DNA from: Bacillus massilioanorexius
GTDB lineage: Bacteria > Bacillota > Bacilli > Bacillales > DSM-1321
Length of the DNA stretch: 46,670 bases
Direction of reading: 5' to 3'
NCBI RefSeq assembly: GCF_902374955.1
Contig: NZ_CABKRX010000107.1
Span: 1 to 46,670 of the forward strand
In this document: in pieces, positions 15,858 through 24,437 of the stretch
Layout: each line of letters opens with the position of its first letter
Position numbering within the stretch: the stretch's first letter is position 1
Made by a program: the position numbers and the translations under genes
The notes under the pieces: model-generated
Told to the model about the DNA's origin: nothing
Seen by the model: only the letters and a program-made list of their open reading frames with translations
The model's database searches: none

Positions 15858-16838
15858 ATGAAGAAAAAACGGATTTTTTATTATATTACATTATTATTGG
15901 CTTTCGCAGTTTTACTTGTAGGCTGCGGAGCTGAAGGTAGTTCAAAGAAATCAAATGGAAAAACTAGTTCAGAAAAGATCGTTCGAGTTGGTTATCAAAA
16001 AGGAAACACGCTTAATATTTTAAAAGAAAGTGGTTTTCTTGAGAAGAAGCTTAAAGATAAAGGATATAAGGTTGAATGGAAGGAATTTAGCCAAGGAAAT
16101 GCTTTATTAGAAGGATTATTCACAGGAAATATCGATTTTGGTCATGCTGCCGATGGATCAGGTATAAATGCACAAGCGGGAAATAAACCTCTCGTTTATG
16201 TTGGGGCTGATTTACCAAACCCAGAGGGAGTTGGGGTATTAGTTCATAAAGATTCAAATATTAAATCAGTAAAGGATTTAAAGGGTAAAAAGATTGGTGT
16301 TCTAAAGGGAGGAAATCATCATTATTTAGCAATACTAGCTCTTAAAGATGTTGGCTTAACTGTTGACGATGTAGAGTGGGTATATTTAAAAGAAGCGGCG
16401 CAAGGACGTACAGCTTTTGAAACGAAAAAAATTGATGCTCTTGCAACGTACGATCCCTTCTTTGCTGGAACAGAAATTGATTTAGATACCGTTAATTTAA
16501 CAGAAGGTGAAGATTATGGTTATCCAAATCGAACATTTTACTATGCTAATGTAGATTTTAATAAAGAACATCCAGAATTAGTAAAGCTAATTTTAGAAGC
16601 TACGGATGAGTCAGATAAATGGGCAAATGAAAATAAGCCAGAAGTGGTTAAACTTGTTTCGAAAATGCTAGGAATTGATGAGAAAATTATTGATCGCGCT
16701 ACCGCTCGACGTGAATATTCAGTAGATAAAATAAATAAAGAAATTATTGAAGCTCAACAAAAACAAGCAGATATATATTATGAAATTGGATTAATACCAA
16801 ATAAGTTAGATGTTTCAAAAGATATGCCTATAGAATAA
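15858..16838 (+). CDS. SsuA-type ABC transporter substrate-binding lipoprotein
   Basis: A 326-residue lipoprotein. The signal sequence ends in the lipobox LLVGCG with Cys23 as the lipidated residue, and a Ser/Lys-rich linker follows. The body is that of the SsuA/TauA/nitrate group of binding proteins: VRVGYQKGNTLNILKESGFL, DFGHAADGSG, VGADLPNPEGVGVLV, LKGKKIGVLKGGNHH and IDALATYDPFFAGTEID. Members bind aliphatic sulfonates, taurine, nitrate or thiamine-precursor-like compounds. The ligand here cannot be told from the sequence. It is the first of three contiguous transporter genes. Confidence 0.88.
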   Translation: MKKKRIFYYITLLLAFAVLLVGCGAEGSSKKSNGKTSSEKIVRVGYQKGNTLNILKESGFLEKKLKDKGYKVEWKEFSQGNALLEGLFTGNIDFGHAADGSGINAQAGNKPLVYVGADLPNPEGVGVLVHKDSNIKSVKDLKGKKIGVLKGGNHHYLAILALKDVGLTVDDVEWVYLKEAAQGRTAFETKKIDALATYDPFFAGTEIDLDTVNLTEGEDYGYPNRTFYYANVDFNKEHPELVKLILEATDESDKWANENKPEVVKLVSKMLGIDEKIIDRATARREYSVDKINKEIIEAQQKQADIYYEIGLIPNKLDVSKDMPIE

Positions 16839-16854
16839 TGGAGGATAAGACACG

Positions 16855-17622
16855 ATGGACAATAAAGTATTAAAGCAAATTTTTCCGTGGGTAATTCCTG
16901 TAATCTTCGTAGTTGGATGGCAGATTGTTACAGCAAGTGGATGGATATCTGAACAATTAGTACCTGCTCCTCTAACGGTCTTAATTAGTTTTTATCATCT
17001 AGTAACCACAGGGGAATTATTTTACCATATGGAAATCAGTGTTGTCAGAGCTTTAACAGGCTTATTAATAGGTGGGGGAATTGGTTTTATTCTTGGTATC
17101 TCTAATGGGTTATCTAGATATTCTTATTTATTCACGGATACGACTCTGCAAATGGTTCGTAATATACCGAATTTAGCACTTGTGCCACTTGTTATCATAT
17201 GGTTTGGAATCGATGAAGGAGCAAAAATATTTCTTGTAGCACTTGGAGTCTTTTTCCCAATCTATATAAATACCTTACATGGAATAAAAAATATTGATGC
17301 TGGATTTGTTGAAATGGGAAAAATGTATGGATTAAAAGGCTGGAAGCTTTTTAAAGAAATATTATTACCAGGAGCTCTACCATCAATTTTTGTGGGATTG
17401 CGCTATGCCTTAGGAATTATGTGGATGACATTAATTGTTGCAGAAACTATTGCTACTTCAAGAGGTGTCGGTTACTTGGCAAGTACGGCTCAACAATTTA
17501 TGCAATCCGACATTATTATCATTACCATCATTTTATATGCCTTATTTGGAAAGCTAGCAGACTTACTAGCACAATGGGGAGAGAAAAAAGCACTTCGTTG
17601 GCATAAAAGTTATAATCGATAG
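16855..17622 (+). CDS. SsuC-type ABC transporter permease
   Basis: A 255-residue inner-membrane permease with about six helices and the cytoplasmic EAA loop (GKMYGLKGWKLFKEILLPGALPSIFVGLR) that docks on the ATPase. Features such as PAPLTVLISFYHL near the N-terminus and WMTLIVAETIATSRGVGYLAS after the EAA loop are characteristic of SsuC/TauC. Sixteen bases separate it from the binding-protein gene, and a GGAGG site lies in that gap. Confidence 0.9.
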   Translation: MDNKVLKQIFPWVIPVIFVVGWQIVTASGWISEQLVPAPLTVLISFYHLVTTGELFYHMEISVVRALTGLLIGGGIGFILGISNGLSRYSYLFTDTTLQMVRNIPNLALVPLVIIWFGIDEGAKIFLVALGVFFPIYINTLHGIKNIDAGFVEMGKMYGLKGWKLFKEILLPGALPSIFVGLRYALGIMWMTLIVAETIATSRGVGYLASTAQQFMQSDIIIITIILYALFGKLADLLAQWGEKKALRWHKSYNR

Positions 17623-17689
17623 TCATAAGCACAGAATTATGATTGAACTTAGGGAAGAATTGTTTGAATTCTAATGGAGGGATGTTTTG

Positions 17690-18445
17690 ATGGGAGAGCC
17701 ATCTTTTGTAGAATCAGTTGTTAAGAACGACCATGCTATTCGAATTAATCTGAAGCAAATTGAAAAAAGTTTTGGAGAAAAAACAGTTTTAAAAAATATT
17801 TCTTTAGAAATTGAAGCAGGTCAGTTTGTGGCGATAGTTGGAAAAAGTGGAAGTGGGAAGAGTACATTGTTACGTTTAGTAGCGGGTTTAGAGGAACCAA
17901 CTTCTGGAACGATTACATTTAATGATACACCTATAAAGGAAGCAAGTTCTAGTGCTACGATGATGTATCAAGATTCTCGATTGTTGCCATGGAAATCAGT
18001 ATTAAATAATGTTGGTTTAGGATTAAAAGGAGATTGGAAGGAAAAAGCAGAACAGACACTTGATTATGTTGGATTACTTCCATTTAAAAATCAATGGCCA
18101 GCCACATTATCAGGGGGACAACAACAGCGAGTGGCTTTGGCTAGAGCACTTGTTCATAAACCATCCTTATTATTATTAGATGAACCACTAAGTGCTTTGG
18201 ATGCTTTAACTCGTTTTGGTATGCAAAACTTAATTGAAAATTTATGGTTAGATCAAGGCTTTACAGCACTATTAGTAACACATGACGTTCGCGAGGCTGT
18301 TAAATTAGCGGATCGCATTATTTTAATAGAGGATGGAAATATTACTTTGGATATTGAAAATAAGGCAAAACGTCCTCGAGAATTATCTGATGTTTCATTA
18401 ACATTATTAGAGAAAAATATTTTAGATCGAATTATGAATGCTTGA
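17690..18445 (+). CDS. SsuB-type ABC transporter ATP-binding protein
   Basis: A 251-residue ATPase energising the importer. Walker A is GKSGSGKST, the Q-loop is in MMYQDSRLLPW, the signature is LSGGQQQR, Walker B is LLLLDEPLSALD and the switch His is in LLVTHDVRE. The motif DSRLLPW is typical of the SsuB/TauB subgroup. The ATG at 17690 lies 8 bases from a GGAGG site, and an in-frame TTG just before it is less likely. The operon is closed by a terminator and contains no SsuD/TauD oxygenase. Confidence 0.92.
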   Translation: MGEPSFVESVVKNDHAIRINLKQIEKSFGEKTVLKNISLEIEAGQFVAIVGKSGSGKSTLLRLVAGLEEPTSGTITFNDTPIKEASSSATMMYQDSRLLPWKSVLNNVGLGLKGDWKEKAEQTLDYVGLLPFKNQWPATLSGGQQQRVALARALVHKPSLLLLDEPLSALDALTRFGMQNLIENLWLDQGFTALLVTHDVREAVKLADRIILIEDGNITLDIENKAKRPRELSDVSLTLLEKNILDRIMNA

Positions 18446-18465
18446 CAAACGATTTCAATGAATCG

Positions 18466-18501
18466 AAAAAACTTCCGCTTGTATAAGTGAGAAGTTTTTT
18501 T
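18466..18501 (+). terminator. Terminator of the amidohydrolase-VOC-SsuABC operon
   Basis: AAAAAACTTC and GAAGTTTTTT are complementary around a 15-base loop and end in a T run. It lies 20 bases after the ATPase stop. Confidence 0.8.
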
Positions 18502-18511
18502 CTGTGTGTGG

Positions 18512-18714
18512 GTTGTATTCTAAAAGATTGTTGTCGTTAAAAAGGTTAGGTGAATAGAATTAGGAAAAAAGGCGATTGGACCGTAAGGTGTAAGATTCTT
18601 GTGGGAATAGAGAACCAGGGACTCGATAGGCGCTAAGTATCGAGAAAATTTACCGCCCGCCATGCGAAAGCAAAGCTTATAGGCAACGAACTATGGAAAA
18701 ACAGCCTATGCTAA
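18512..18714 (+). repeat. Bacillaceae intergenic repeat, copy 2 (most complete)
   Basis: Begins TATTCTAAAAGATTGTTGTC and runs through GGCGATTGGACCGTAAGGTG, a central palindromic part (CTCGATAGGCGCTAAGTATCGAG) and ACCGCCCGCCATGCGAAAGC, ending at GAAAAACAGCC. This is the full order of blocks expected for the repeat family. It is GC-richer than its surroundings. No gene lies in the gap between 18446 and 18811. Confidence 0.7.
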
Positions 18715-18811
18715 CAGGGAAAACTGGTATGAACATCCATGAAAATAGCGAGGATTTAGATGCTATAATTTTTACGAGTAATGAATTTTGCTTTTTAGGA
18801 GTGTTAATTAC

Positions 18812-19858
18812 GTGAAAATATTGATAACAGGTTCGAATGGTTTTTTAGGAAAACGATTGGCTAGTGATTTATTAAATAAAGGTCATGAACTATTCTTACT
18901 TGTAAGGAATGCAAAGAAATTAGAAGCTTTTTTAAAAACGATTACTGAAAGACAAAACAAACAGATTACGATTATAGAGGGAGACGTAACGTCTCATAAT
19001 TTAGGATTATCTGAGGAAAAAATTTCAGAAATGATCGGAAAAGTAGACGCTATTTATCACAGTGCTGCTTTGTTGTCGTTTGATCCTAAAGATGATGAAC
19101 TAACATATCAGGTTAATGTGGAGGGAACGCGAAATACTCTGGACTTTGCATTAAGGATTAAGTGCAAGAAGTTCTTATATGTAAGTACGGCATATACCGT
19201 TGGTCATTCCGTTAACGGTAAGGAAGAATTGTATAATGTAGAAGGTGCTTTTGTAAATAGTTATGAAAAGACCAAATGCCAAGCAGAACATATTGTGATG
19301 TCTTATGGAAATCGTTTATCGGTATCGATACTAAGACCATCTATTATTATTGGTGACTCTGTTACTGGTAAGGCTGAAACAAGCTTTGGATTATACGGAA
19401 TTATGAAGAGTTTAAGAGTCTTAAAGAGAAAAATATCAAGAAGCACAGAGTTAGAAAAATTACCTTTTCGTTTAATTGTCAATCCTACAGAATCATCGAA
19501 TATTGTTCCAGTTGATTATGTGTCGATGGTATTGTTAGCTGCACTTGAAAACGGTCAAAATCAAAAGATCTATCATGTTACTAATCCAAATCCTCCAAGG
19601 CAGGATACTGTATTTGAACTAATAAAGGAATATATTCAACTGGAAAATCTACATATGGTTTTCGGAGAAAAATCTGAATTCTTAAGAGAAGAAGAGCAAC
19701 AATTCAATCGACCACTGGCTGTATTTGCCCCTTATTTAAGTCGAACAATTGAATTCACATGCGATAATACGAAAGAATTGTTATCTAAATCTGATCAATC
19801 TTTATTAAACATGGATCATCATATGCTTCGTACTATTATTGGAGGCTTTTTTAGATAA
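18812..19858 (+). CDS. Extended short-chain dehydrogenase/reductase (NAD-dependent epimerase type)
   Basis: A 348-residue extended SDR. The nucleotide-binding motif ITGSNGFLGKRL is at the N-terminus, DAIYHSAALLSF follows, and the active site reads STAY with a downstream YEKTKCQAE (YxxxK). This pattern, with FGLYG and NIVPVDYV, is that of thioester-reductase-like or SDR proteins found near lipid metabolism. The substrate is not assignable. I chose GTG 18812, which follows TAGGAGTG at good spacing. A longer frame from 18788 has no such site. It is monocistronic, between a repeat and a terminator. Confidence 0.82.
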   Translation: MKILITGSNGFLGKRLASDLLNKGHELFLLVRNAKKLEAFLKTITERQNKQITIIEGDVTSHNLGLSEEKISEMIGKVDAIYHSAALLSFDPKDDELTYQVNVEGTRNTLDFALRIKCKKFLYVSTAYTVGHSVNGKEELYNVEGAFVNSYEKTKCQAEHIVMSYGNRLSVSILRPSIIIGDSVTGKAETSFGLYGIMKSLRVLKRKISRSTELEKLPFRLIVNPTESSNIVPVDYVSMVLLAALENGQNQKIYHVTNPNPPRQDTVFELIKEYIQLENLHMVFGEKSEFLREEEQQFNRPLAVFAPYLSRTIEFTCDNTKELLSKSDQSLLNMDHHMLRTIIGGFFR

Positions 19859-19913
19859 TCTATTTTTATTAGTGAATAAAGATTTAACTAGTTTATAGGT
19901 CACACCCTTTTGT

Positions 19914-19942
19914 ACCCCCCGCTATTAAAGTGGGGGGTTTTA
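19914..19942 (+). terminator. GC-clamped terminator after the SDR gene
   Basis: ACCCCCC and GGGGGGT enclose an 11-base loop and are followed by TTTTATTATT. Confidence 0.88.
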
Positions 19943-19982
19943 TTATTGGATTCATTATTTTTTATTAATTAGGTAAATGATA

Positions 19983-20040
19983 TTGTCATTTTGTCAAAAA
20001 AGTTATATAGTACATTACAACAGTAATGTACTATATAACT
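19983..20040 (+). promoter_or_regulatory. Promoter and perfect palindromic operator of the GntR/ABC operon
   Basis: TTGTCA (19983-19988) and TATAGT (20006-20011) with 17-base spacing form a SigA promoter. The -10 element lies inside the left arm of a perfect inverted repeat: 18-base arms at 20001-20018 and 20023-20040 around the loop AACA, with half-site TAGTACATTAC/GTAATGTACTA. A regulator dimer bound here would block the promoter. The YtrA-type GntR protein encoded right behind it is the likely ligand, as in known autoregulated ytr-like operons. Confidence 0.75.
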
Positions 20041-20058
20041 TGGAGAGGAGGAGGAAAT

Positions 20059-20436
20059 TTGATCTTAAATAGTGATGGGTCAAAGCCGATTTATATCCAA
20101 ATATCTGAATGGCTTGAAACTGAGATTATGACTGGCAATTTTGTGAGTAATCAAAAGGTATATTCTCAGTATCAGCTAGCTGAGATGTTTAATATTAATC
20201 CAGCGACCGCGGCAAAGGGGTTGAATATATTGGTTGATGAAAATATTTTATATAAAAAAAGGGGTCTTGGTATGTTTGTAACGGATATAGCACGCGAAAA
20301 GATTCTTTATAAAAGAAAAAATCAAACTTTGACTCATTTAGTGCAAGAATTAGTTCTAGAAGCTAGTCGCTTAGATGTAAGTGAAGAACAGTTAATTGAG
20401 ATGATAAAAAAAGCGAACAAAGAGGGGGATAGGTAA
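20059..20436 (+). CDS. YtrA-subfamily GntR regulator
   Basis: A 125-residue repressor with a GntR winged-helix domain: GSKPIYIQISEWLETEIMTG, then YSQYQLAEMFNINPATAAKG as the recognition region and YKKRGLGMFV as the wing. A short helical tail follows in place of a large effector domain, the hallmark of the YtrA subgroup that controls neighbouring ABC transporters. The TTG at 20059 sits just behind AGGAGGAGG and gives the usual length. An upstream ATG at 20026 would place the ribosome site inside the gene. It overlaps the ATPase gene start by one base, showing tight coupling. Confidence 0.87.
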   Translation: MILNSDGSKPIYIQISEWLETEIMTGNFVSNQKVYSQYQLAEMFNINPATAAKGLNILVDENILYKKRGLGMFVTDIAREKILYKRKNQTLTHLVQELVLEASRLDVSEEQLIEMIKKANKEGDR

Positions 20437-21332
20437 TGAATGTTATTGAGTGTAAAAATCTGACAAAACAATTCGGTAGAAAAAAAGCTTTAAACCAGCT
20501 TACTTTTACATTAGAAGATAATAAAATTACTGGTTTAATTGGTAGAAATGGAGCTGGAAAAACTACTTTACTGAAGATGCTGACAGGTTTTTCTAAAAAA
20601 ACTTCTGGAGATTTAGCGGTCTTTTCAGAGGATCCTTATAATAATTTACTGATTTCCGCTAATTCAATTTATGTTAGTCAAGAGATGAATTTGCCCGAAT
20701 CCTTAAAGCTTGGTGAGATTCTTAAGGAAGCTGGTAGATTTTATCCGAATTGGGATCAAGAGTTTGCTATTCGTTTATTTGATTACTTTTCACTCAATCG
20801 AGAAGATTATCATTCGAACCTATCTAAAGGAATGACTAGTACCTTTAATGCTATTCTGGGGTTAGCTTCTAGAGCACCATTAACTATTTTTGATGAACCC
20901 ACAAATGGAATGGACGCAGCGGTTCGAAAAGATTTCTATCGTGCTGTCTTAAAGGATTATATTGCGCATCCTCGTTCAATCATTATTTCCAGTCATCACC
21001 TAGAAGAAATTGAAGATTTAATTGAAGATATATTACTTCTGAAAAACGGCAAAACCTATTTGCATATGTCGATTGCTGATTTAAAAGAGTGGGCGATAGG
21101 TTTAAAGGGAGAATCAGCTATTGTTGAATCCTTCATAAAAAACAAGGATATTCTTATTGAACAACAGATCGGTATTGATCAATTATATGTGGTGTTAGAA
21201 AATAATTTTCAAGAAAATGAAATACAGGAGATGAAAAGAGTAGGAATCGAGACAAAGGCAGTATCTGCAAATGATATATGTATCTATCTAACAAATCAAA
21301 ATAAAGGAGGGATTGATGATGTCTTTAGTTAA
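20436..21332 (+). CDS. ABC transporter ATP-binding protein (YtrB/YhcG type)
   Basis: A 298-residue ATPase. Walker A is GRNGAGKTT, the signature region is LSKGMTSTFNAILGLASRAP (LSKGM in place of LSGGQ), Walker B is LTIFDEPTNGMD and the switch is in IISSHHLEE. The altered signature and long C-terminal tail (residues about 205-298) are typical of the exporter ATPases that accompany YtrA-like regulators and respond to cell-envelope antibiotics. The gene overlaps the regulator stop codon and ends inside the start region of the permease gene. Confidence 0.88.
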   Translation: MNVIECKNLTKQFGRKKALNQLTFTLEDNKITGLIGRNGAGKTTLLKMLTGFSKKTSGDLAVFSEDPYNNLLISANSIYVSQEMNLPESLKLGEILKEAGRFYPNWDQEFAIRLFDYFSLNREDYHSNLSKGMTSTFNAILGLASRAPLTIFDEPTNGMDAAVRKDFYRAVLKDYIAHPRSIIISSHHLEEIEDLIEDILLLKNGKTYLHMSIADLKEWAIGLKGESAIVESFIKNKDILIEQQIGIDQLYVVLENNFQENEIQEMKRVGIETKAVSANDICIYLTNQNKGGIDDVFS

Positions 21333-22053
21333 GGTTCAATTGAAGGAGATTGTAAAAAAACAGTATTTATATAAATTAAACGCCTATAGAAATATTATTA
21401 CTTCACTAATTATTACACAGTTAATTGCTTTATTCTTTTCAATAAATGGTGTTGGAAATAGTGGATTTGGAACGAGTACAGTAGATGTAAATATACATGT
21501 TTCTTATTATTCGGCAGATATCGTTCTAATCTTTACTTTATTGTGGGCATTTATTACTGGAATTACTATTACAACGAAAGATTATCGTAATCAAGAATTC
21601 TCCTTTGTGAGCAATCGTCTTAGTAGTATTTTATCAAACATTTTATTTTTGTTGACAATTAGCATGGTTGCTGGATTAATGGCCGTTTTCTCTAGATATA
21701 TTTTACAAGACATACTTTATCTTTTCTTTGATGAAACAATCATTCATAGCGTATCATATGGCTTTGGTGATTATCTAAAAGGATTAATGGCAACTATTCT
21801 ATATATTGTACTTATAAGTTCATTTGCCTATGTATTGGGAATGCTTTTTCAAATTCACAAGTTATTCATATTGGTTATACCTATTTTGTTTTTAGGTATT
21901 TCTTTTACAAATGATAACCTACTACAAAATCTATTTTCAGTTTTTATTAACGAAACATTTTTTTCTCTTTTTGCCATTAAAGTGATTGTATCAAGTAGTC
22001 TGTTCTTTTATTGCTCTTATCTTATTAATAATAGATTGGAGGTACGAAAATAA
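21319..22053 (+). CDS. ABC transporter membrane subunit
   Basis: A 244-residue membrane protein with about six hydrophobic segments, an ABC-2-type permease partner for the preceding ATPase. No specific family motif was recognised beyond topology and context. The start lies within the end of the ATPase gene. Of two adjacent ATG codons (21316 and 21319), the second is 8 bases from AAAGGAGG and is preferred. It is translationally coupled to both neighbours. Confidence 0.78.
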   Translation: MSLVKVQLKEIVKKQYLYKLNAYRNIITSLIITQLIALFFSINGVGNSGFGTSTVDVNIHVSYYSADIVLIFTLLWAFITGITITTKDYRNQEFSFVSNRLSSILSNILFLLTISMVAGLMAVFSRYILQDILYLFFDETIIHSVSYGFGDYLKGLMATILYIVLISSFAYVLGMLFQIHKLFILVIPILFLGISFTNDNLLQNLFSVFINETFFSLFAIKVIVSSSLFFYCSYLINNRLEVRK

Positions 22054-22751
22054 TGGTTTTACTAGGAACGGTCTTACCTATCCTTATATTGGTTGGAGTC
22101 GCATTTCTTTTAAGATATTTAAGACAATCAAAAAGCAATGTATTTGTACCAATAATGAACTGGCTATTTAGTGGTTATATCATCATCTTGTTAATTGCAA
22201 TCCTTATAGCTGGGTTTCTACCAAATGAAAAACAGCCACTAAATAAAAAAGAGTTTGTCGTGAAAGCTGAAAAAGAAGTCAATGATTTTCAAGATGCTAT
22301 TTATAGGGGGAATTTAGATAAAATTGATTCCAAATTATTGAGAACCTCTCAGGCATTTGATTTTCAAGGGGAATCATTGAATATCCGAGAAATCAATGAT
22401 GGATATTTAGAAGTCCCGATTGTTATTGAAGAAAATTCAGCAGATTTTGGTCATATAGAAGCGATGATTTACACTTCTAAAACTTATTATATGGATCAAG
22501 ATGTTACTGAACAGATTCCAATTTTTCAAATGGATTTTCAAAAGGATACTTTAATTATTTCAAAATCAAATCAAACGAGATTGAATTTTAATAAATTATC
22601 TCATGAATTTCCATTTAGACAATTTTCCGGTGAAAAAATGTTTAATAATGATGAAAACTTTATCGGTTTAACAGTCCTGTTTTTGCGAGTTCCAAAAGGG
22701 GTGAAAATTGAGAACCAAGATAACCTTAATATCGAATACGTTCGCAAATAA
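22053..22751 (+). CDS. Membrane-anchored protein of the GntR/ABC operon
   Basis: A 232-residue protein with two N-terminal membrane helices (about residues 3-20 and 37-55). A mostly hydrophilic domain rich in beta-strand-like patterns (EVPIVIEEN, IEAMIYTSKTYYMD) follows, predicted outside the membrane. The ATG shares its A with the TAA of the permease gene. I do not recognise a family. Similar accessory proteins accompany YtrA-type exporters, so a role in export or envelope-stress sensing is a contextual guess. Confidence 0.65.
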   Translation: MVLLGTVLPILILVGVAFLLRYLRQSKSNVFVPIMNWLFSGYIIILLIAILIAGFLPNEKQPLNKKEFVVKAEKEVNDFQDAIYRGNLDKIDSKLLRTSQAFDFQGESLNIREINDGYLEVPIVIEENSADFGHIEAMIYTSKTYYMDQDVTEQIPIFQMDFQKDTLIISKSNQTRLNFNKLSHEFPFRQFSGEKMFNNDENFIGLTVLFLRVPKGVKIENQDNLNIEYVRK

Positions 22752-22881
22752 GATATCATTCGTAATTTAGTGTCAATTATTCTATTAATCTAAAAGAAAT
22801 GATTGAAGCTAAACTCTGTACTATTTATACTTAGATGTATGGAATAATGGTACTAGAATCTATTAATGTGAGGTGCTCTAA

Positions 22882-23880
22882 TTGAATTTTCGTGCTTTAT
22901 TTGTTGAAAAACAAGGAGAGGAAACATCTCTTCAAGTGAAAACGATTACGAATGAGGATTTGCCAACAGGAGATGTGCTTATTCAAGTTGTCTATTCTAG
23001 CGTCAATTACAAAGATGGGTTAGCTACAATTCCGAATGGGAATATTGTAAAGGATTACCCGTTTATACCAGGTATCGATGCAGCTGGATATGTAATTGAA
23101 TCTCATAATGAAAGTTTTAAAGTTGGAGATAGGGTTTTAGTAACTGGTTACGATTTAGGAGTTTCTCATTTTGGTGGATTTAGTGAGTATATTCGAGTGC
23201 CAGCTGAATGGGTAGTTGAACTTCCAGAGGGATTATCTTTAAAAGAAGCGATGATAATCGGAACAGCTGGATTCACTGCTGCGATGAGCGTATCTGCACT
23301 TGAGAAGCAAGAAGTAACCCCTGAAGATGGTGATATACTTGTAACGGGAGCAACTGGCGGAGTGGGAAGTATGGCAGTTGTTATGTTGCATAATAAAGGA
23401 TATCGTGTTGTTGCTAGTTCCGGTAAAGAAGAGGCGAAAGCTTTTTTACAATCCATTGGTGCTGATGAAGTAATTTCAAGAGAAGAAGTCGTTCCTGAAA
23501 AAATTAGACCGTTAGCAAAAATGAGATGGGCTGGAGCCGTAGATCCTGTTGGTGGTCAAACATTGGCTGCAATTTTAGCAAATGTTAAGTATGGTGGAGC
23601 GGTGGCGGTTAGTGGATTAACTGCTGGAGTAAAGGTAGATACAACGGTTTTTCCTTTTATTCTTCGTGGAGTACAATTAGTTGGGATAGATTCTGTTTAT
23701 TGTCCAATGAACAAAAGACAACAATTATGGAAAAGATTAGCTTCTGATTTAAAACCAACGCAACTTTTTGAACAGGGTGTAACTGTTGTTGGGCTGGATG
23801 ATTTACCTACTGTTTTTCCAGAGATATTAAAAGGAAATATAACTGGACGAACAATTGTAAAAATAACTGATCAACATTAA
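22882..23880 (+). CDS. YhdH/YhfP-type quinone oxidoreductase (acrylyl-CoA reductase family, MDR)
   Basis: A 332-residue zinc-independent medium-chain dehydrogenase/reductase. The N-terminal catalytic half carries VYSSVNYKDGLATIPNG and YPFIPGIDAAG. The NADPH-binding motif is VTGATGGVGSMAV, and the C-terminal half carries LRGVQLVGIDSVYCP. These match YhdH/AcuI, some of which reduce acrylyl-CoA with NADPH. There is no zinc-ligand cysteine set. The TTG start follows GTGAGG at usable spacing. It is a single-gene unit ended by a terminator. Confidence 0.87.
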   Translation: MNFRALFVEKQGEETSLQVKTITNEDLPTGDVLIQVVYSSVNYKDGLATIPNGNIVKDYPFIPGIDAAGYVIESHNESFKVGDRVLVTGYDLGVSHFGGFSEYIRVPAEWVVELPEGLSLKEAMIIGTAGFTAAMSVSALEKQEVTPEDGDILVTGATGGVGSMAVVMLHNKGYRVVASSGKEEAKAFLQSIGADEVISREEVVPEKIRPLAKMRWAGAVDPVGGQTLAAILANVKYGGAVAVSGLTAGVKVDTTVFPFILRGVQLVGIDSVYCPMNKRQQLWKRLASDLKPTQLFEQGVTVVGLDDLPTVFPEILKGNITGRTIVKITDQH

Positions 23881-23900
23881 TCAGTTTATCTACTAGGATA

Positions 23901-23933
23901 AAAAAGTGTTCCAAATAATTTGGAACACTTTTT
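23901..23933 (+). terminator. Terminator after the oxidoreductase gene
   Basis: AAAAAGTGTTCCAAA and TTTGGAACACTTTTT are perfectly complementary around a 3-base loop, ending in a T run. Confidence 0.9.
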
Positions 23934-23955
23934 CGTTTAAAAAATAATATCTTTC

Positions 23956-24045
23956 TTATTTTGCTACAAGTTCTGTTTGAATTAAAATAGGATCGTGGTC
24001 GCTTGATTGTTCAAAGAAGTTAGAGTAAATGTGAACGATATCGAC
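23956..24045 (-). pseudogene. C-terminal remnant of an endonuclease/exonuclease/phosphatase-family protein
   Basis: On the minus strand the bases read VDIVHIYSNFFEQSSDHDPI then LIQTELVAK and a stop. SDHDP is the closing active-site motif of the endonuclease/exonuclease/phosphatase superfamily. Secreted Bacillus members often end just after it. Nothing upstream continues the frame, because at 24046 the sequence switches to an unrelated plus-strand fragment. It is therefore a truncated end, about 29 codons long, at a rearrangement junction. Confidence 0.65.
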
Positions 24046-24129
24046 TGTCGTTACAGCAACCATATTGTTAGAAACAAATGTGGTGATTTTGCAATATTCT
24101 TGCATAAAGCTAGTAAAGTTCAAAATAAT
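24046..24129 (+). pseudogene. SLH-domain C-terminal remnant
   Basis: The plus strand reads YSNHIVRNKCGDFAIFLHKA then SKVQ. This closely follows the end of the intact SLH protein at 27374-27982 (HTAKRGDYAIFLNKAAKVE). Only the last half-repeat survives, in an open frame (24007-24210) with no ribosome site or signal peptide. Short similarity also continues into the 3' flank (around 24199-24240 compared with 28069-28110), suggesting a partial duplicate of that locus. The rest up to 24437 is AT-rich with nothing recognised. Confidence 0.55.
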
Positions 24130-24437
24130 GAAAGCACTCCTGAAAAAGTAAACGAAATGTTGTTTTATAAATTACATATTTTTTATAAATTACATATTGT
24201 AGTGAAATAAACAGATAAGAGAGAGTGAGTCTTTTCTAACTAAATTATATTGTTTGCAGTATAAGTAGTAGTTTAGAAGGTGAAACTATGTCTATTTGAT
24301 TTGGTTATGAAACACTCATAGATACATCTGTGAAGATTGATAAATAATATATAAAATTTTCTGATTATTGCGTATATTTAGTTAATAGTATATAATCTTT
24401 TACATTAAACATAATTTTATAAACAGAGGTGTGAGAT

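Noticed and set aside
24007..24210. Open frame of 67 codons as an intact gene
   Set aside because: Only its middle matches the end of an SLH domain; it has no signal peptide or ribosome site and begins inside a minus-strand gene remnant.
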